The notes under the pieces were generated by a model. That model searched no databases. It was not told where the DNA came from and was given only the letters and a program-made list of their open reading frames with translations. Below are positions 7,274 through 16,299 of a stretch of DNA of 64,000 nucleotides, piece after piece. The stretch covers positions 62,001 through 126,000 of the forward strand of contig NZ_AEEA01000036.1 in assembly GCF_000297095.1 (NCBI RefSeq), given 5' to 3'. The translations under genes and the position numbers were made by a program. Numbering within the stretch: position 1 is the stretch's first letter; the number at the start of each line of letters is the position of its first letter. Source of the DNA: Treponema primitia ZAS-1 (GTDB lineage: Bacteria > Spirochaetota > Spirochaetia > Treponematales > Breznakiellaceae).

Positions 7274-9104
7274 GACCGGGGAAGGGCAAGTCGGGGCCCT
7301 TCCGAAATGGGACCTATCATCTATATATGTATCCTTTGATTCACCGGAGTACCGGCGGGATCTAAAATTGCTTACAGAAAAGATCACCGCCTTCCTGAAG
7401 CTTCTGGAAGCGCCCCTACCTGCGGATTCCGGACTGGCCGCCGCCCTGCTTGCCCTGATACGGGCCTACGAAGAAGCGGGGGATTTGAATGAAAACCTAT
7501 CGGCCTATGCGGAGGCGATCTACACCGCCGATACCCGGGACAGCCGGGCTTTGACGGAGATCAATGCCATTGAAGCAGCGGCGCTGCCCCTGGGTAAAGG
7601 AGCGGTGATTTTCCGTAACCGGCTTGTGGAGGCAAGGGTTCCTGTATTAAAAGCCCTGGATTCCGATGCTGAACTGACGCCCTACGGATTTTTTATTCGG
7701 GAAAGCCTGGAGAAGGCGGCCTACCAGATGAGCCCTGAGTTGGAGGACCTTGCCAATGACCTTTCCCGATCCGGCGGTGATGCCTGGGGGCGGCTCCAGG
7801 AGGCTATTTCCTCCACCGTAACAGCGTTGTGGGATACGGCTTCGGGGGAGCGGAAGACCGTAATTGCCCTGCGGAATCTGGCGCACAGTCCGGATCGCAG
7901 CATCCGGGAGCGGGCCTACAGGGCAGAGCTTGAGGCCTGGGCCTCCATGGAGATACCCCTGGGGGCGTCCCTTAACGGTATTAAAGGAACTACCTTGACG
8001 GTGGATAAGCGGCGGGGCTGGAAATCGGCGCTGCAGAAATCGGCCTTCCAGTCCCGGTTGAGCGAAAAGGCCCTGGAGGTGCTTATCGCCGCCATGGAAA
8101 ATTCTCTGCCCCTGTTCCGCCACTACCTTAAAGCGAAAGCATCTCTGCTGGGGCTTAAGGACTGCGCCTTTTACGACCTCTTTGCTCCGGTGGGGAATGC
8201 TACAAAAAAATGGACCTGGAGCGGCGCAACGGAATTTATCATCGGGAAATTTACTGCCTTTGATCCGGGTATGGGAGCCTTTGCCCGTAATGCGGTTTCA
8301 CGCTCCTGGATAGATGCCCTTGGCCGGGAAGGTAAAATCGGCGGGGCCTATTGCACGGACTTTCCTTTGGCTGGCCTTCCCGGCGAAACGAATCGGGGGG
8401 AATCCCGGATACTCTGCAACTTCGAGGGATCCTTCGATTCGGTGTTCACCGTGGCCCACGAACTGGGCCATGGCTGGCACCATGAGTTGATCAAGGATCT
8501 AAGCCGGTTCCAATCCGCCTATCCCATGACCCTGGCGGAGACTGCCAGCATCTTTGCGGAGACCATCATCTTTGAGGGCGCTCTGGGCGCTTCCTCCAAT
8601 GATGGTGACCGGATCGCTCTTATCGAGGGAAACCTCAAGGATTGCTGTCAGGTGATTATGGACATACTTTCCCGGTTCTACTTTGAGCGGGCTCTTTTTG
8701 AACGCCGGGACAAGGCGGAGCTAAGTGCAGAGGAACTCTGTGCCCTGATGATCGACGCCCAGAAAGCTACCTACGGGGATGGCCTGGACCCTGCGCAGCT
8801 TCACCCCTATATGTGGGCGGTTAAGAGCCACTATTACAGTCCCGGCCTTGCCTTCTATAATTACCCCTACGCTTTCGGGCAGCTTTTTTCGCTGGGGCTT
8901 TTCGCCCGGGCAAAGAAGGAAGGGCCGGGATTTGCGGCGGCGTACCGGAAGATACTCCGGCTCACCGGGCAGGCTTCCGCCGCTGATGTCGCCAAGTCTG
9001 CGGGGTTTGATATTGAGGATAGCGCCTTCTGGCAGGACGGTATTGCCCTTATCGCCGGACGGGTGGCGGAGTTTGAAAAACTTGCAGCAAGCTGGAGGCC
9101 ATAA
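7257..9104 (+). CDS. pepF: oligoendopeptidase F, M3 metallopeptidase
   Basis: A zinc peptidase of about 615 residues that cleaves oligopeptides in the cytoplasm. The HExxH zinc site is in VAHELGHGWHHE near residue 400, with the downstream glutamate in ETASIFAETI. The C-terminal region (WAVKSHYYSPGLAFYNYPYAFGQLF) is typical of the M3B/PepF branch. Length is normal. The open frame extends upstream through ndk; ATG 7257 was chosen because GGGAGG lies six bases before it, while ATG 7251 is too close to that site. Confidence 0.92.
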   Translation: MTSGTETGEGQVGALPKWDLSSIYVSFDSPEYRRDLKLLTEKITAFLKLLEAPLPADSGLAAALLALIRAYEEAGDLNENLSAYAEAIYTADTRDSRALTEINAIEAAALPLGKGAVIFRNRLVEARVPVLKALDSDAELTPYGFFIRESLEKAAYQMSPELEDLANDLSRSGGDAWGRLQEAISSTVTALWDTASGERKTVIALRNLAHSPDRSIRERAYRAELEAWASMEIPLGASLNGIKGTTLTVDKRRGWKSALQKSAFQSRLSEKALEVLIAAMENSLPLFRHYLKAKASLLGLKDCAFYDLFAPVGNATKKWTWSGATEFIIGKFTAFDPGMGAFARNAVSRSWIDALGREGKIGGAYCTDFPLAGLPGETNRGESRILCNFEGSFDSVFTVAHELGHGWHHELIKDLSRFQSAYPMTLAETASIFAETIIFEGALGASSNDGDRIALIEGNLKDCCQVIMDILSRFYFERALFERRDKAELSAEELCALMIDAQKATYGDGLDPAQLHPYMWAVKSHYYSPGLAFYNYPYAFGQLFSLGLFARAKKEGPGFAAAYRKILRLTGQASAADVAKSAGFDIEDSAFWQDGIALIAGRVAEFEKLAASWRP

Positions 9105-9151
9105 GGGGCGAGACGTACACTATTATTCATAATAACTCCATTTTTTATTTT

Positions 9152-9820
9152 CTATAAATATTTATTCACTAATTCGTTAAATCTATCTTGTGTCTTTGCA
9201 AATCCTTTTTCCTTTTTATTAAACCCTTTCTCAAATTCTTCCAATTCTTTCTCATCTATTTCATATGATTTCCCTTCATCAAATATTCCCTTTATTCCAT
9301 TTAGGGCATTTGGGTATAATTCTAAAACCAATAACGCTGCGGGATATTTTTTGTCCTTATTTGTTATGGTATATTCCTTTGATTCTTTAAATCCAAATCT
9401 TTTATAATATTCAGGATCGCCATATATTATTATTGCCCTATACCCCAATTCTTTTGCTAAATTTATGGTATGTTTTATTAATGTACTTCCAATTCCATTG
9501 TTTTGATATTCCGGTGATACACTTAGTGGACCAAATGTTAATACGGTATATTCTTTATCCATGTTTTTAATTTTTGCTTTTACATATACAATGTTTCCAA
9601 TAAGTTTATTGTTATAAATTGCTACAAAATCCAATTCTTTAATAAATTCAGTGGCTTTTCTTAAATTATGAACAAGTAAATGTTCACCACAACCTGGAAA
9701 ATACACATTCCAGAATGCCTCTCTGGTTAGTTCCTCAACAATTCTATAATCTTTTTCTTCTTCAAGCCTTAAATTAATTTCCATAAAATCAAGAATATCC
9801 TTGCCATTTTTAGCTTCCAT
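9152..9820 (-). CDS. GNAT-family N-acetyltransferase, AT-rich
   Basis: A 222-residue acetyltransferase. The acetyl-CoA site is in LSVSPEYQNNGIGSTLIKHT (motif A, Q-N-x-G-I-G) and motif B in YYKRFGFKE, the pattern of GCN5-type enzymes. The substrate is unknown. The C-terminal third is a lysine/glutamate-rich tail not required by the fold. Codon use is strongly AT-rich compared with both neighbours and resembles low-GC Firmicutes, which suggests recent transfer. A second possible start is ATG 9784 (MEINLRLEEEKD). Confidence 0.85.
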   Translation of the reverse strand: MEAKNGKDILDFMEINLRLEEEKDYRIVEELTREAFWNVYFPGCGEHLLVHNLRKATEFIKELDFVAIYNNKLIGNIVYVKAKIKNMDKEYTVLTFGPLSVSPEYQNNGIGSTLIKHTINLAKELGYRAIIIYGDPEYYKRFGFKESKEYTITNKDKKYPAALLVLELYPNALNGIKGIFDEGKSYEIDEKELEEFEKGFNKKEKGFAKTQDRFNELVNKYL

Positions 9821-9866
9821 ATTGTATGTTATGCATGATAATGTGTAATGTCAAGCTTTTTTATGC

Positions 9867-9895
9867 TTGTAGAATGCCGCCGGTAATGGTACAAT
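9867..9895 (+). promoter_or_regulatory. probable promoter of gpsA-ffh
   Basis: TTGTAG, 17 bases, TACAAT, about 32 bases before the gpsA ATG. The -10 is good and the -35 weak. The string ATGGTACAATTCA around the -10 also occurs upstream of the gene at 31870, supporting a promoter element. Confidence 0.45.
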
Positions 9896-9927
9896 TCAGG
9901 TATAACGTAAAACGTAAAGGAAAGGGT

Positions 9928-10995
9928 ATGGCAAAAATAGGTATTTTGGGCGCCGGCGCCTGGGGAACCGCGGTGGCCAAGGTTATCGCCGATAAGGGAA
10001 ACGATGTGCTGATCTGGAGTCACAGCAAGTCTACCCTGGAGGACATCAACGAGCGGCACGTCAACTCCCGGTACCTGTCCGAGGTGGCCCTGCCGAATAA
10101 TCTCCAGGCCTGCGATGATATCCTTGAAACAGTTAACGGTAAGGAATACCTCATCCTGGCGGCCCCGTCACTCTATCTGCTGGATACGGTAAAACAGATT
10201 CTGACGGCGCCGTCCATACGGGAAGGGGAGACCGTCATTGCGGTGCTCACCAAGGGCTTCCTCCCCTCGTCCAAGGGGCCCCGGCTGATCCTGGAAACCC
10301 TGGAGGATTACCTGCCGGGATTTTACCGCCAATCCCTGGTCTATATCGCCGGGCCAAGCCATGCGGAAGAAGTTTCCCGGGGGAAGATCACCGGCCTTAT
10401 CGCCGCCAGCGAGAATGCTAAGAATTCCATACGGTTCCGGGATCTGTTAAAAAGCCCCCGGCTTTTAGTTTTTTCTTCCTTCGATGTCCGGGGGGTTCAG
10501 GTTGCGGCGGCGGCGAAGAACGTTATCGCCATCGCCTTCGGGATGCTGGACGCTCTGAAGACCGCCAAATCCTATGCCGGCGTAGAGGATATGTTTGGAG
10601 ACGGAACAGAATCGCTGCTTCTGGCTGCCGGGCTTAACGAGATACAGACCCTGGGCAAGGCTATGGGGGCGACCCATGCGGAAACCTTTACGTCCATCTC
10701 CGGCGTAGGGGACCTTGATGTTACCTGCCGTTCCGTATTCGGCAGAAACCGCCGCTTTGGCCGGGAAATTATCGAGAAGAATATTCTGGGCCCCTTTATC
10801 AATCTGGATGATCTCATCGCCCGGATCGCCGAGGTCGGGTACCTGCCCGAGGGGGTAGTGGCCGCCAGATATGTAAAAGCCCTGACGGAAAAATTCAAGC
10901 TCAAGATGCCCATATCCACGGGGCTCTATCAAATATTAAACCGCGAGACCGAGCCGGAAGATTTTCTGCGCTCCTTCTTAAAAGGAATGGAATAA
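9928..10995 (+). CDS. gpsA: NAD(P)H-dependent glycerol-3-phosphate dehydrogenase
   Basis: A 355-residue enzyme that reduces dihydroxyacetone phosphate to sn-glycerol 3-phosphate for phospholipid synthesis. The N-terminal dinucleotide fold starts with IGILGAGAWGTAVA. The catalytic lysine region (AAAKNVIAIAFGM) and the TFTSISGVGDLDVTC motif are both present. The start at 9928 has AAAGGAAAGGG just upstream; an earlier in-frame ATG at 9826 would add 34 implausible residues. ffh begins 2 bases after its stop, so the two form an operon. Confidence 0.95.
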   Translation: MAKIGILGAGAWGTAVAKVIADKGNDVLIWSHSKSTLEDINERHVNSRYLSEVALPNNLQACDDILETVNGKEYLILAAPSLYLLDTVKQILTAPSIREGETVIAVLTKGFLPSSKGPRLILETLEDYLPGFYRQSLVYIAGPSHAEEVSRGKITGLIAASENAKNSIRFRDLLKSPRLLVFSSFDVRGVQVAAAAKNVIAIAFGMLDALKTAKSYAGVEDMFGDGTESLLLAAGLNEIQTLGKAMGATHAETFTSISGVGDLDVTCRSVFGRNRRFGREIIEKNILGPFINLDDLIARIAEVGYLPEGVVAARYVKALTEKFKLKMPISTGLYQILNRETEPEDFLRSFLKGME

Positions 10996-10997
10996 CC

Positions 10998-12374
10998 ATG
11001 TTAGATAAACTAACCCAAAAAATTTCCGATGCCCTCCGTATTGTTTCGGGGAAGGCGACTATCACTGAGAAAAATATTGACGATGCGGTGGAGGCCATCA
11101 AGATGGCTTTGCTGGAGGCGGATGTAAACCTCCGGGTAGTCCGCCGTTTTGTTAATTCTACTATCGAAGAGGCCAAGGGTGAGAAAGTTCTCCGTTCGGT
11201 TGATCCGGGCCAGCAGTTTGTCAAGATTATCCACGACAAGTTAACCAGTTATCTGGGGGATACCACCCCGAATGCCAACGGACGTTCGGCACAGGAACTC
11301 CAGCTCAAGGGGCCGGACACTATTTCTGTTATCCTCATGTTGGGGCTTCAGGGTTCGGGGAAGACCACCAGTTCCGCTAAACTTGCCCTGCGGCTTAAAA
11401 AGGAAGGCCGCAAGCCCCTCCTGGTAGCCTGTGACCTAGTGCGGCCCGCGGCTATGGAACAATTAGCGGTACTGGGAAACCAGATCGGCGTACCGGTGTA
11501 CAAAGAAGACGGAGCGAAAGATAGTGTTAAGGTTTTTAAGGATGCCTGGAACTATGCCGGAAAAAATCTGATCGACACCGTTATTGTTGATACCACGGGC
11601 CGGCTTCAGATAGACGAACCCATGATGGAGGAACTTTCCCTGCTCAAGAACGCCGCCAAGCCCGATGAACTCCTCCTGGTGGCGGATTCTATGACCGGCC
11701 AGTCCGCAGTGGATATCGCCAAGACCTTTGATGAAAAAATCGGCCTTACCGGAGTTATCCTTACCAAGTTCGATTCCGATACCCGGGGCGGCGCGGCGCT
11801 TTCCCTCAAGACCGTTACCGGCAAGCCCCTCAAGTTTGTGGGTACCGGGGAAAAGCCCGAAGACTTTGAACCCTTCCACCCCGAGCGTATGGCAAGCCGT
11901 ATCCTTGGCATGGGGGATGTGGTCACCCTGGTGGAAAAAGCCCAGGAGGTGATCGACCAAAAGGAAGCGGAAGAGCTCCGGAAAAAAATGGAGAAGGAGA
12001 ACTTCACCCTGGAGGACTGGCTGAGCCAGCTTCGTTCCATGAAGAAAATGGGTTCCCTTCAGTCCATGCTGGAAATGATCCCCGGTATGGCGGGGCAAAT
12101 CAGCGAAGAGGATATCGACAAGGCGGAGCTGAAATACCAGGAGGCCATACTTTCTTCCATGACCCGGAAGGAACGGGCGAATCATCTGATCATCGGCCCC
12201 TCCCGCCGTTCCCGGATTGCCCGGGGTTCCGGTACGTCGGTGTCCGAGGTGGGAAGGCTTCTCAAAAAATTCGAGAAGATGCGGACCATGATGAAAAAGA
12301 TGTCCAAGATGAGCAGGAATCCTGCGGCTGCTCAATCTATGTTTTCAAAGATGGGGCAGTTCCAGGGGCGGTGA
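10998..12374 (+). CDS. ffh: signal recognition particle GTPase Ffh (SRP54)
   Basis: 458 residues in the usual N, G and M domains. The G1 loop is GLQGSGKTT, followed by the SRP-type motifs DLVRPAAMEQL, DTTGR and TKFDSD..GG. The methionine-rich M domain (from about residue 320) contains MKKMGSLQSMLEMIPGM and ends with MMKKMSKMSRN, which binds SRP RNA and signal peptides. It directs membrane proteins to the translocon with FtsY. Its last 30 bases overlap the converging exporter gene. Confidence 0.97.
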   Translation: MLDKLTQKISDALRIVSGKATITEKNIDDAVEAIKMALLEADVNLRVVRRFVNSTIEEAKGEKVLRSVDPGQQFVKIIHDKLTSYLGDTTPNANGRSAQELQLKGPDTISVILMLGLQGSGKTTSSAKLALRLKKEGRKPLLVACDLVRPAAMEQLAVLGNQIGVPVYKEDGAKDSVKVFKDAWNYAGKNLIDTVIVDTTGRLQIDEPMMEELSLLKNAAKPDELLLVADSMTGQSAVDIAKTFDEKIGLTGVILTKFDSDTRGGAALSLKTVTGKPLKFVGTGEKPEDFEPFHPERMASRILGMGDVVTLVEKAQEVIDQKEAEELRKKMEKENFTLEDWLSQLRSMKKMGSLQSMLEMIPGMAGQISEEDIDKAELKYQEAILSSMTRKERANHLIIGPSRRSRIARGSGTSVSEVGRLLKKFEKMRTMMKKMSKMSRNPAAAQSMFSKMGQFQGR

Positions 12375-13244
12375 TTGTTTTTTCTCAATCATGGCCAGGG
12401 TGACCCCGGAGATTACCAGGGCTGCGCCCGCCCATTGAATGGGGTAGAGCCGTTCGCCCAGGAGAAAGAAGCCGCCGATGGCGGTTATCACGGGAATAAA
12501 ATTGATAAAGATCGAGGAGATAGAAACTCCCAGGACTTCCAGAGCTTGGGCGTAGAGCCAGTACCCCAATGCGGAACAGCAGATCCCCAGGAAAACTACG
12601 TGGAGAATTACCGGGAGGCCCGGCATGGCCCAGCGGGAATGTTCGGCAAGGGAAAAGGGGATGAACCCGATGAAGCCGAAGACGGTCTGCCAGAACACGA
12701 TGTGTATTCTGGAACAACGGGTAAAGAGAGGCCGGGTGAGGAAGCAGTAGGCTACCCAGCACAGGGCGGCCCCGCCCATGTAGATGTAGCCAAGGATGCT
12801 GCCTGAGACGGAGAAGGAAACCCCCGCCACAAGCCAAACACCGGCGATGGAAACCGCCGCACCCAGCCAGCGCCAAAGGGCGATGTATTTTACCCTTCCA
12901 AAGATCCGTTCCACCACCAGGGTGAGCACCGGAATTGAGGCGATAATAATAGAAGCTTCCGAGGCGCTAACCAGGGAAACCCCGTTGTTTTCGCAGAAAA
13001 AATAAATGGTAACTCCGAAGATCCCCGCTCCGGCGAGGAGGGGCAGATCCCGGAGTTTGAGTTTTTCCCCGGGCACTATCTTTTGTTTTATAAAAACCAG
13101 GAATACCAGGGCTATGGCAAAGCGGAGGACCCCAAGGGTCATGGGAGGGATTACCGCCACCGAAACTTTGATGGAAATGAAGGAGAATCCCCAGAAAAGG
13201 ACACAGAGGATGATTGCTAAAAGAGCGTTGTTACGTTTATTCAT
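12345..13244 (-). CDS. EamA/DMT-family permease
   Basis: About 299 residues with ten hydrophobic segments arranged as two EamA repeats. The second repeat carries the typical INFIPVITAIGGFFLLGERL and GAALVISGVTLA. Such proteins usually export amino acids or other small metabolites; the substrate cannot be predicted. The start chosen is ATG 13244 (MNKRNNALL), with AGG upstream; a longer frame starts at 13271. Its 3' end overlaps the 3' end of ffh by 30 bases on the opposite strand. Confidence 0.85.
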   Translation of the reverse strand: MNKRNNALLAIILCVLFWGFSFISIKVSVAVIPPMTLGVLRFAIALVFLVFIKQKIVPGEKLKLRDLPLLAGAGIFGVTIYFFCENNGVSLVSASEASIIIASIPVLTLVVERIFGRVKYIALWRWLGAAVSIAGVWLVAGVSFSVSGSILGYIYMGGAALCWVAYCFLTRPLFTRCSRIHIVFWQTVFGFIGFIPFSLAEHSRWAMPGLPVILHVVFLGICCSALGYWLYAQALEVLGVSISSIFINFIPVITAIGGFFLLGERLYPIQWAGAALVISGVTLAMIEKKQSPPLELPHL

Positions 13245-13327
13245 GAATTTACCTGCGGCTACTATATACAATTTCCGTGATCTTTCATAGCGTGGAGAAA
13301 TACTTTATAATGACCGGAGGAGTGGTG

Positions 13328-14905
13328 ATGGGAATACGTATAGTATTGGCGTCGGTACATCTTTACGACGGTCCCGAGGCGGTTCCCCTGGGCGCAGCTT
13401 CGGTAGCCTCCGCCCTGAAAGCCGCTTTCCCGCAATTTGCTATCTCCCTGGTTGAAAGCTTTGTTGCCGACGGGGCGGATGTCCTGGCTGCAAAAATCAT
13501 TGACGGGCTTCCGCAGGCTGCCGGATTTTCCATTTACAGTTGGAATCGATCTATTATGCTGGAAGCTGCAAAATGTATGCGTACCGGGAATCCGGACATT
13601 TTTCTTTTCTGCGGCGGTCCTGAGGCGACCGCCCTTCCCCAAGGCCTCTCTGTTTCCGATGGCGGTCCCTTCGACGCGGTAATCCCCGGTGAAGGGGAGG
13701 CTGCCGCAGTGGAACTTATTAGCCGCCGGTTTTTGGGGGCAGGTCCCGAACCGGCCAATTCCGTCAATGTGCTCTCACCCTGGCTTGACGGAACCCTTAG
13801 TGTCAAAGGCCGTGAGGGGGCGCTCTGGGAACTGGCCAGGGGCTGTCCCTATTCCTGCGCGTATTGTTATGAATCTAAGGGAAAGCGGCAGGTCCTGTAT
13901 TTCTCCGGGGAGCGTATCCAGGAAGAACTGCGGCTTTTTGTCCGTGAACATATCCCCTATGTGTTTGTCCTGGACCCGACCTTCAACAGTAATAATAAGC
14001 GAGTCCTGGGGATCCTTGATATGATAGCCGGGGAGATCCGGAAAAATCCGGGATCCGAAATGCACTGGCACTTTGAGGTCCGGGGTGAACTGCTTACCCG
14101 GGAACAGGCCCGGCGTTTTGCGAGCCTGGGGGCGTCCCTCCAGATAGGTCTCCAGACCGCCGACCCCAGGGTTTCCGCCCTGATAGGCCGGGAACTGGAT
14201 CGGAATCACTTCGCTTCCCGGATAGGGCTGCTCAATGAGGAGGGGGTGGTCTTCGGGCTGGACCTTATCTACGGCCTTCCCGGGGACAGCCTCGCGGGGT
14301 ACCGGCGGAGCCTGGATTACGCCCTTTCCCTTTACCCCAATAGTCTGGATATGTTCCGGCTTTCGGTACTGCCGGGGACGGCCCTCTTTGACAAGGCAAC
14401 GGAATACGGCTTGGAGGCGGATAGCAAAGCCCCCTATATGGTTCAGGCCGCGCCGGATTTTTCCGCCGCCGATTTAGCCCGGGCAGAAGCGCTATCCCAA
14501 GCGGCGGATCTGTTCTACAACCAGGGCAGGGCGGTGGCCTGGTTCAACCAGGTTTTAAAGCCCCTGCGGATTAAGCCCTCGGTTTTTCTGGAAGATTTTG
14601 CTGTCCGTACTAAAACTATATCTTCTATAGAGGAAATGCAGCTGGCTTACCTGGAAGAACGGTACCGGCAGGCGAAAAAAGAGGCGCTCCTTCCGGCGGT
14701 ACGGGATCTAGTCCGGTTTCACGGCGCCTGGGGCCGGGCCCTGGCAGAGGGGGCATCCACGGAAATCGGTCTTACCTATCACCCCGATGATGTACTGGGA
14801 GAAAGAGCCCTGGATTTAGAGTCCTTTGTCCGCGGGGTTAAACCCCATCCGGGGAAGTTTCGGGTGCGGCCCGGAAAAGACGGACCCGAGACAGCGTGGA
14901 TATAA
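13328..14905 (+). CDS. radical SAM protein with B12-binding-like N-terminal domain
   Basis: A 525-residue protein. An N-terminal cobalamin-binding-like alpha/beta domain (with FLFCGGPEATALP and VIPGEGEAAAVELI) is followed by a radical SAM TIM barrel whose cluster motif CPYSCAYC lies near residue 172. QIGLQTADPRVSALIGRELDR and GLDLIYGLPGDS are typical barrel strands. The C-terminal part resembles the extra domain (DUF4080-like) common in this subfamily. The classic DxHxxG of B12 proteins is not obvious, so cobalamin binding is uncertain. ATG 13328 follows GGAGG; an upstream in-frame start at 13277 is unlikely. Confidence 0.85.
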   Translation: MGIRIVLASVHLYDGPEAVPLGAASVASALKAAFPQFAISLVESFVADGADVLAAKIIDGLPQAAGFSIYSWNRSIMLEAAKCMRTGNPDIFLFCGGPEATALPQGLSVSDGGPFDAVIPGEGEAAAVELISRRFLGAGPEPANSVNVLSPWLDGTLSVKGREGALWELARGCPYSCAYCYESKGKRQVLYFSGERIQEELRLFVREHIPYVFVLDPTFNSNNKRVLGILDMIAGEIRKNPGSEMHWHFEVRGELLTREQARRFASLGASLQIGLQTADPRVSALIGRELDRNHFASRIGLLNEEGVVFGLDLIYGLPGDSLAGYRRSLDYALSLYPNSLDMFRLSVLPGTALFDKATEYGLEADSKAPYMVQAAPDFSAADLARAEALSQAADLFYNQGRAVAWFNQVLKPLRIKPSVFLEDFAVRTKTISSIEEMQLAYLEERYRQAKKEALLPAVRDLVRFHGAWGRALAEGASTEIGLTYHPDDVLGERALDLESFVRGVKPHPGKFRVRPGKDGPETAWI

Positions 14906-14925
14906 GGGAATAATGTAGCTATACT
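14897..14925 (+). promoter_or_regulatory. sigma-70-type promoter abutting the clcA start codon
   Basis: TGGATA, 17 bases, TATACT. The -10 ends 6 bases before the ATG, so transcription would start at or next to the start codon, and no SD is visible. This suggests a leaderless or nearly leaderless mRNA. Confidence 0.45.
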
Positions 14926-14931
14926 ATATCC

Positions 14932-16299
14932 ATGGGTAAACCCAAAACACAGATAGAAACGGCGATACGTCACTGGTATAGTTCCCGCTTGGCGGTAGTC
15001 CTGGAAAGCATTCTCATCGGCTTTATCGTGGGCTTTGTGATTGTGCTATTTCGCATTTTGCTGAGCCGGGCCGATACGTTGCGGCATTGGGTTTATGGGA
15101 TCCTCCTGCCGGGAAAACCCTGGTACTGGATAGCCGGTCTTGTCCTGGCGCTCTGTTTGGTCGGTCTCTTTCTAGGCTGGGCAGCCAAAGCAAGACCCAT
15201 GATAAAAGGGAGCGGCATACCCCAGGTAAAAGGCGCCCTAAGCCGGGAACTGAGCCTGAACTGGGCGCCGGAGCTGCCCCTTAAGTTGATTACCGGAGTG
15301 CTTGGTCTTGGGGCCGGCCTTTCCCTGGGACGGGAGGGACCGTCCATACTGATCGGCGCCTATGTGGGCATGGGTGTGCTTAGCCTGTTCCGCAGGCCCT
15401 ATGGGGAACGAAAATTTCTCATCACCGCCGCTTCCGCCGCCGGGTTGTCGGCGGCCTTTAACGCTCCCCTGGCAGGAGTGCTCTTTATTCTGGAAGAGAT
15501 GCAGTCCTCCTTCACCCCCCTGATGATAGCCTGTGCCATGGGCGCTTCCATGGCGGCGGATACGGTGGCGGGCTATTTTTTCGGTCTGGGTCCGGTCTTT
15601 GATTTTCGGCATATCACCCTTCTTCCTATCCATGCCTTCCCCTGGGTGGTCCTTTTGGGTGTACTCTGCGCCCTCCTGGGCGATCTTTTCAAGCGCCTCC
15701 TCTACGGAGCCCTGGACTTCTACGATAAACTTGTGATCCCCCAGCTGATCCGCCCCATACTTCCCCTGATGGTCTCCATCCCCCTGGGTTTTTTCCTTTT
15801 CGATGTTACCGGCGGCGGTCACGGTCTGATAGAATCCCTATCCGATACGAACAGAACGCTAACAATGGTAGTAATACTGCTCGCAGGGAAACTACTCTTT
15901 ACGGTATTCTCTTTCGGTTCCGGAACCTCCGGGGGAATTTTTCTGCCCCTCCTGGCCTGCGGCGCCCTTACCGGAGCAGGGCTGGGGAAGCTGCTGACCG
16001 GCTGGGGATTTATCGAAGACGCCCAGACCCTCAACTTTATGATCCTGGGGATGGCCGCCTTTTTTGCCGCCGTGGTTAAGGCCCCGGTTACGGGCATCGT
16101 TCTGATCCTGGAGATGAGCGGTAGTTTTAATCACATGGTGAGCCTGGTTCTAGTTGCCCTTTCCGCCTTTGTTACCACCGATGTGATCGCCTCAAGGCCT
16201 GTGTACGCAGTATTGCTGGAACGGATACTGCGAAACAAAAAGCAGCAAACCAATGTACCGGAGAAGCCTGAAGCTGACGATGGGTATGATCTTGGGTGA
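14932..16299 (+). CDS. clcA: ClC-family chloride/proton exchanger
   Basis: A 455-residue inner-membrane protein. The three selectivity motifs are present: GSGIPQVKG, GREGPSIL (with the gating glutamate) and GTSGGIFLPLL. The sequence LFILEEM carries the internal proton glutamate corresponding to E203 of E. coli ClcA, so it should be a 2 Cl-/H+ antiporter rather than a channel. There is no CBS domain. It is likely involved in acid resistance or charge balance. Its last 20 bases overlap the polymerase gene. Confidence 0.92.
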   Translation: MGKPKTQIETAIRHWYSSRLAVVLESILIGFIVGFVIVLFRILLSRADTLRHWVYGILLPGKPWYWIAGLVLALCLVGLFLGWAAKARPMIKGSGIPQVKGALSRELSLNWAPELPLKLITGVLGLGAGLSLGREGPSILIGAYVGMGVLSLFRRPYGERKFLITAASAAGLSAAFNAPLAGVLFILEEMQSSFTPLMIACAMGASMAADTVAGYFFGLGPVFDFRHITLLPIHAFPWVVLLGVLCALLGDLFKRLLYGALDFYDKLVIPQLIRPILPLMVSIPLGFFLFDVTGGGHGLIESLSDTNRTLTMVVILLAGKLLFTVFSFGSGTSGGIFLPLLACGALTGAGLGKLLTGWGFIEDAQTLNFMILGMAAFFAAVVKAPVTGIVLILEMSGSFNHMVSLVLVALSAFVTTDVIASRPVYAVLLERILRNKKQQTNVPEKPEADDGYDLG

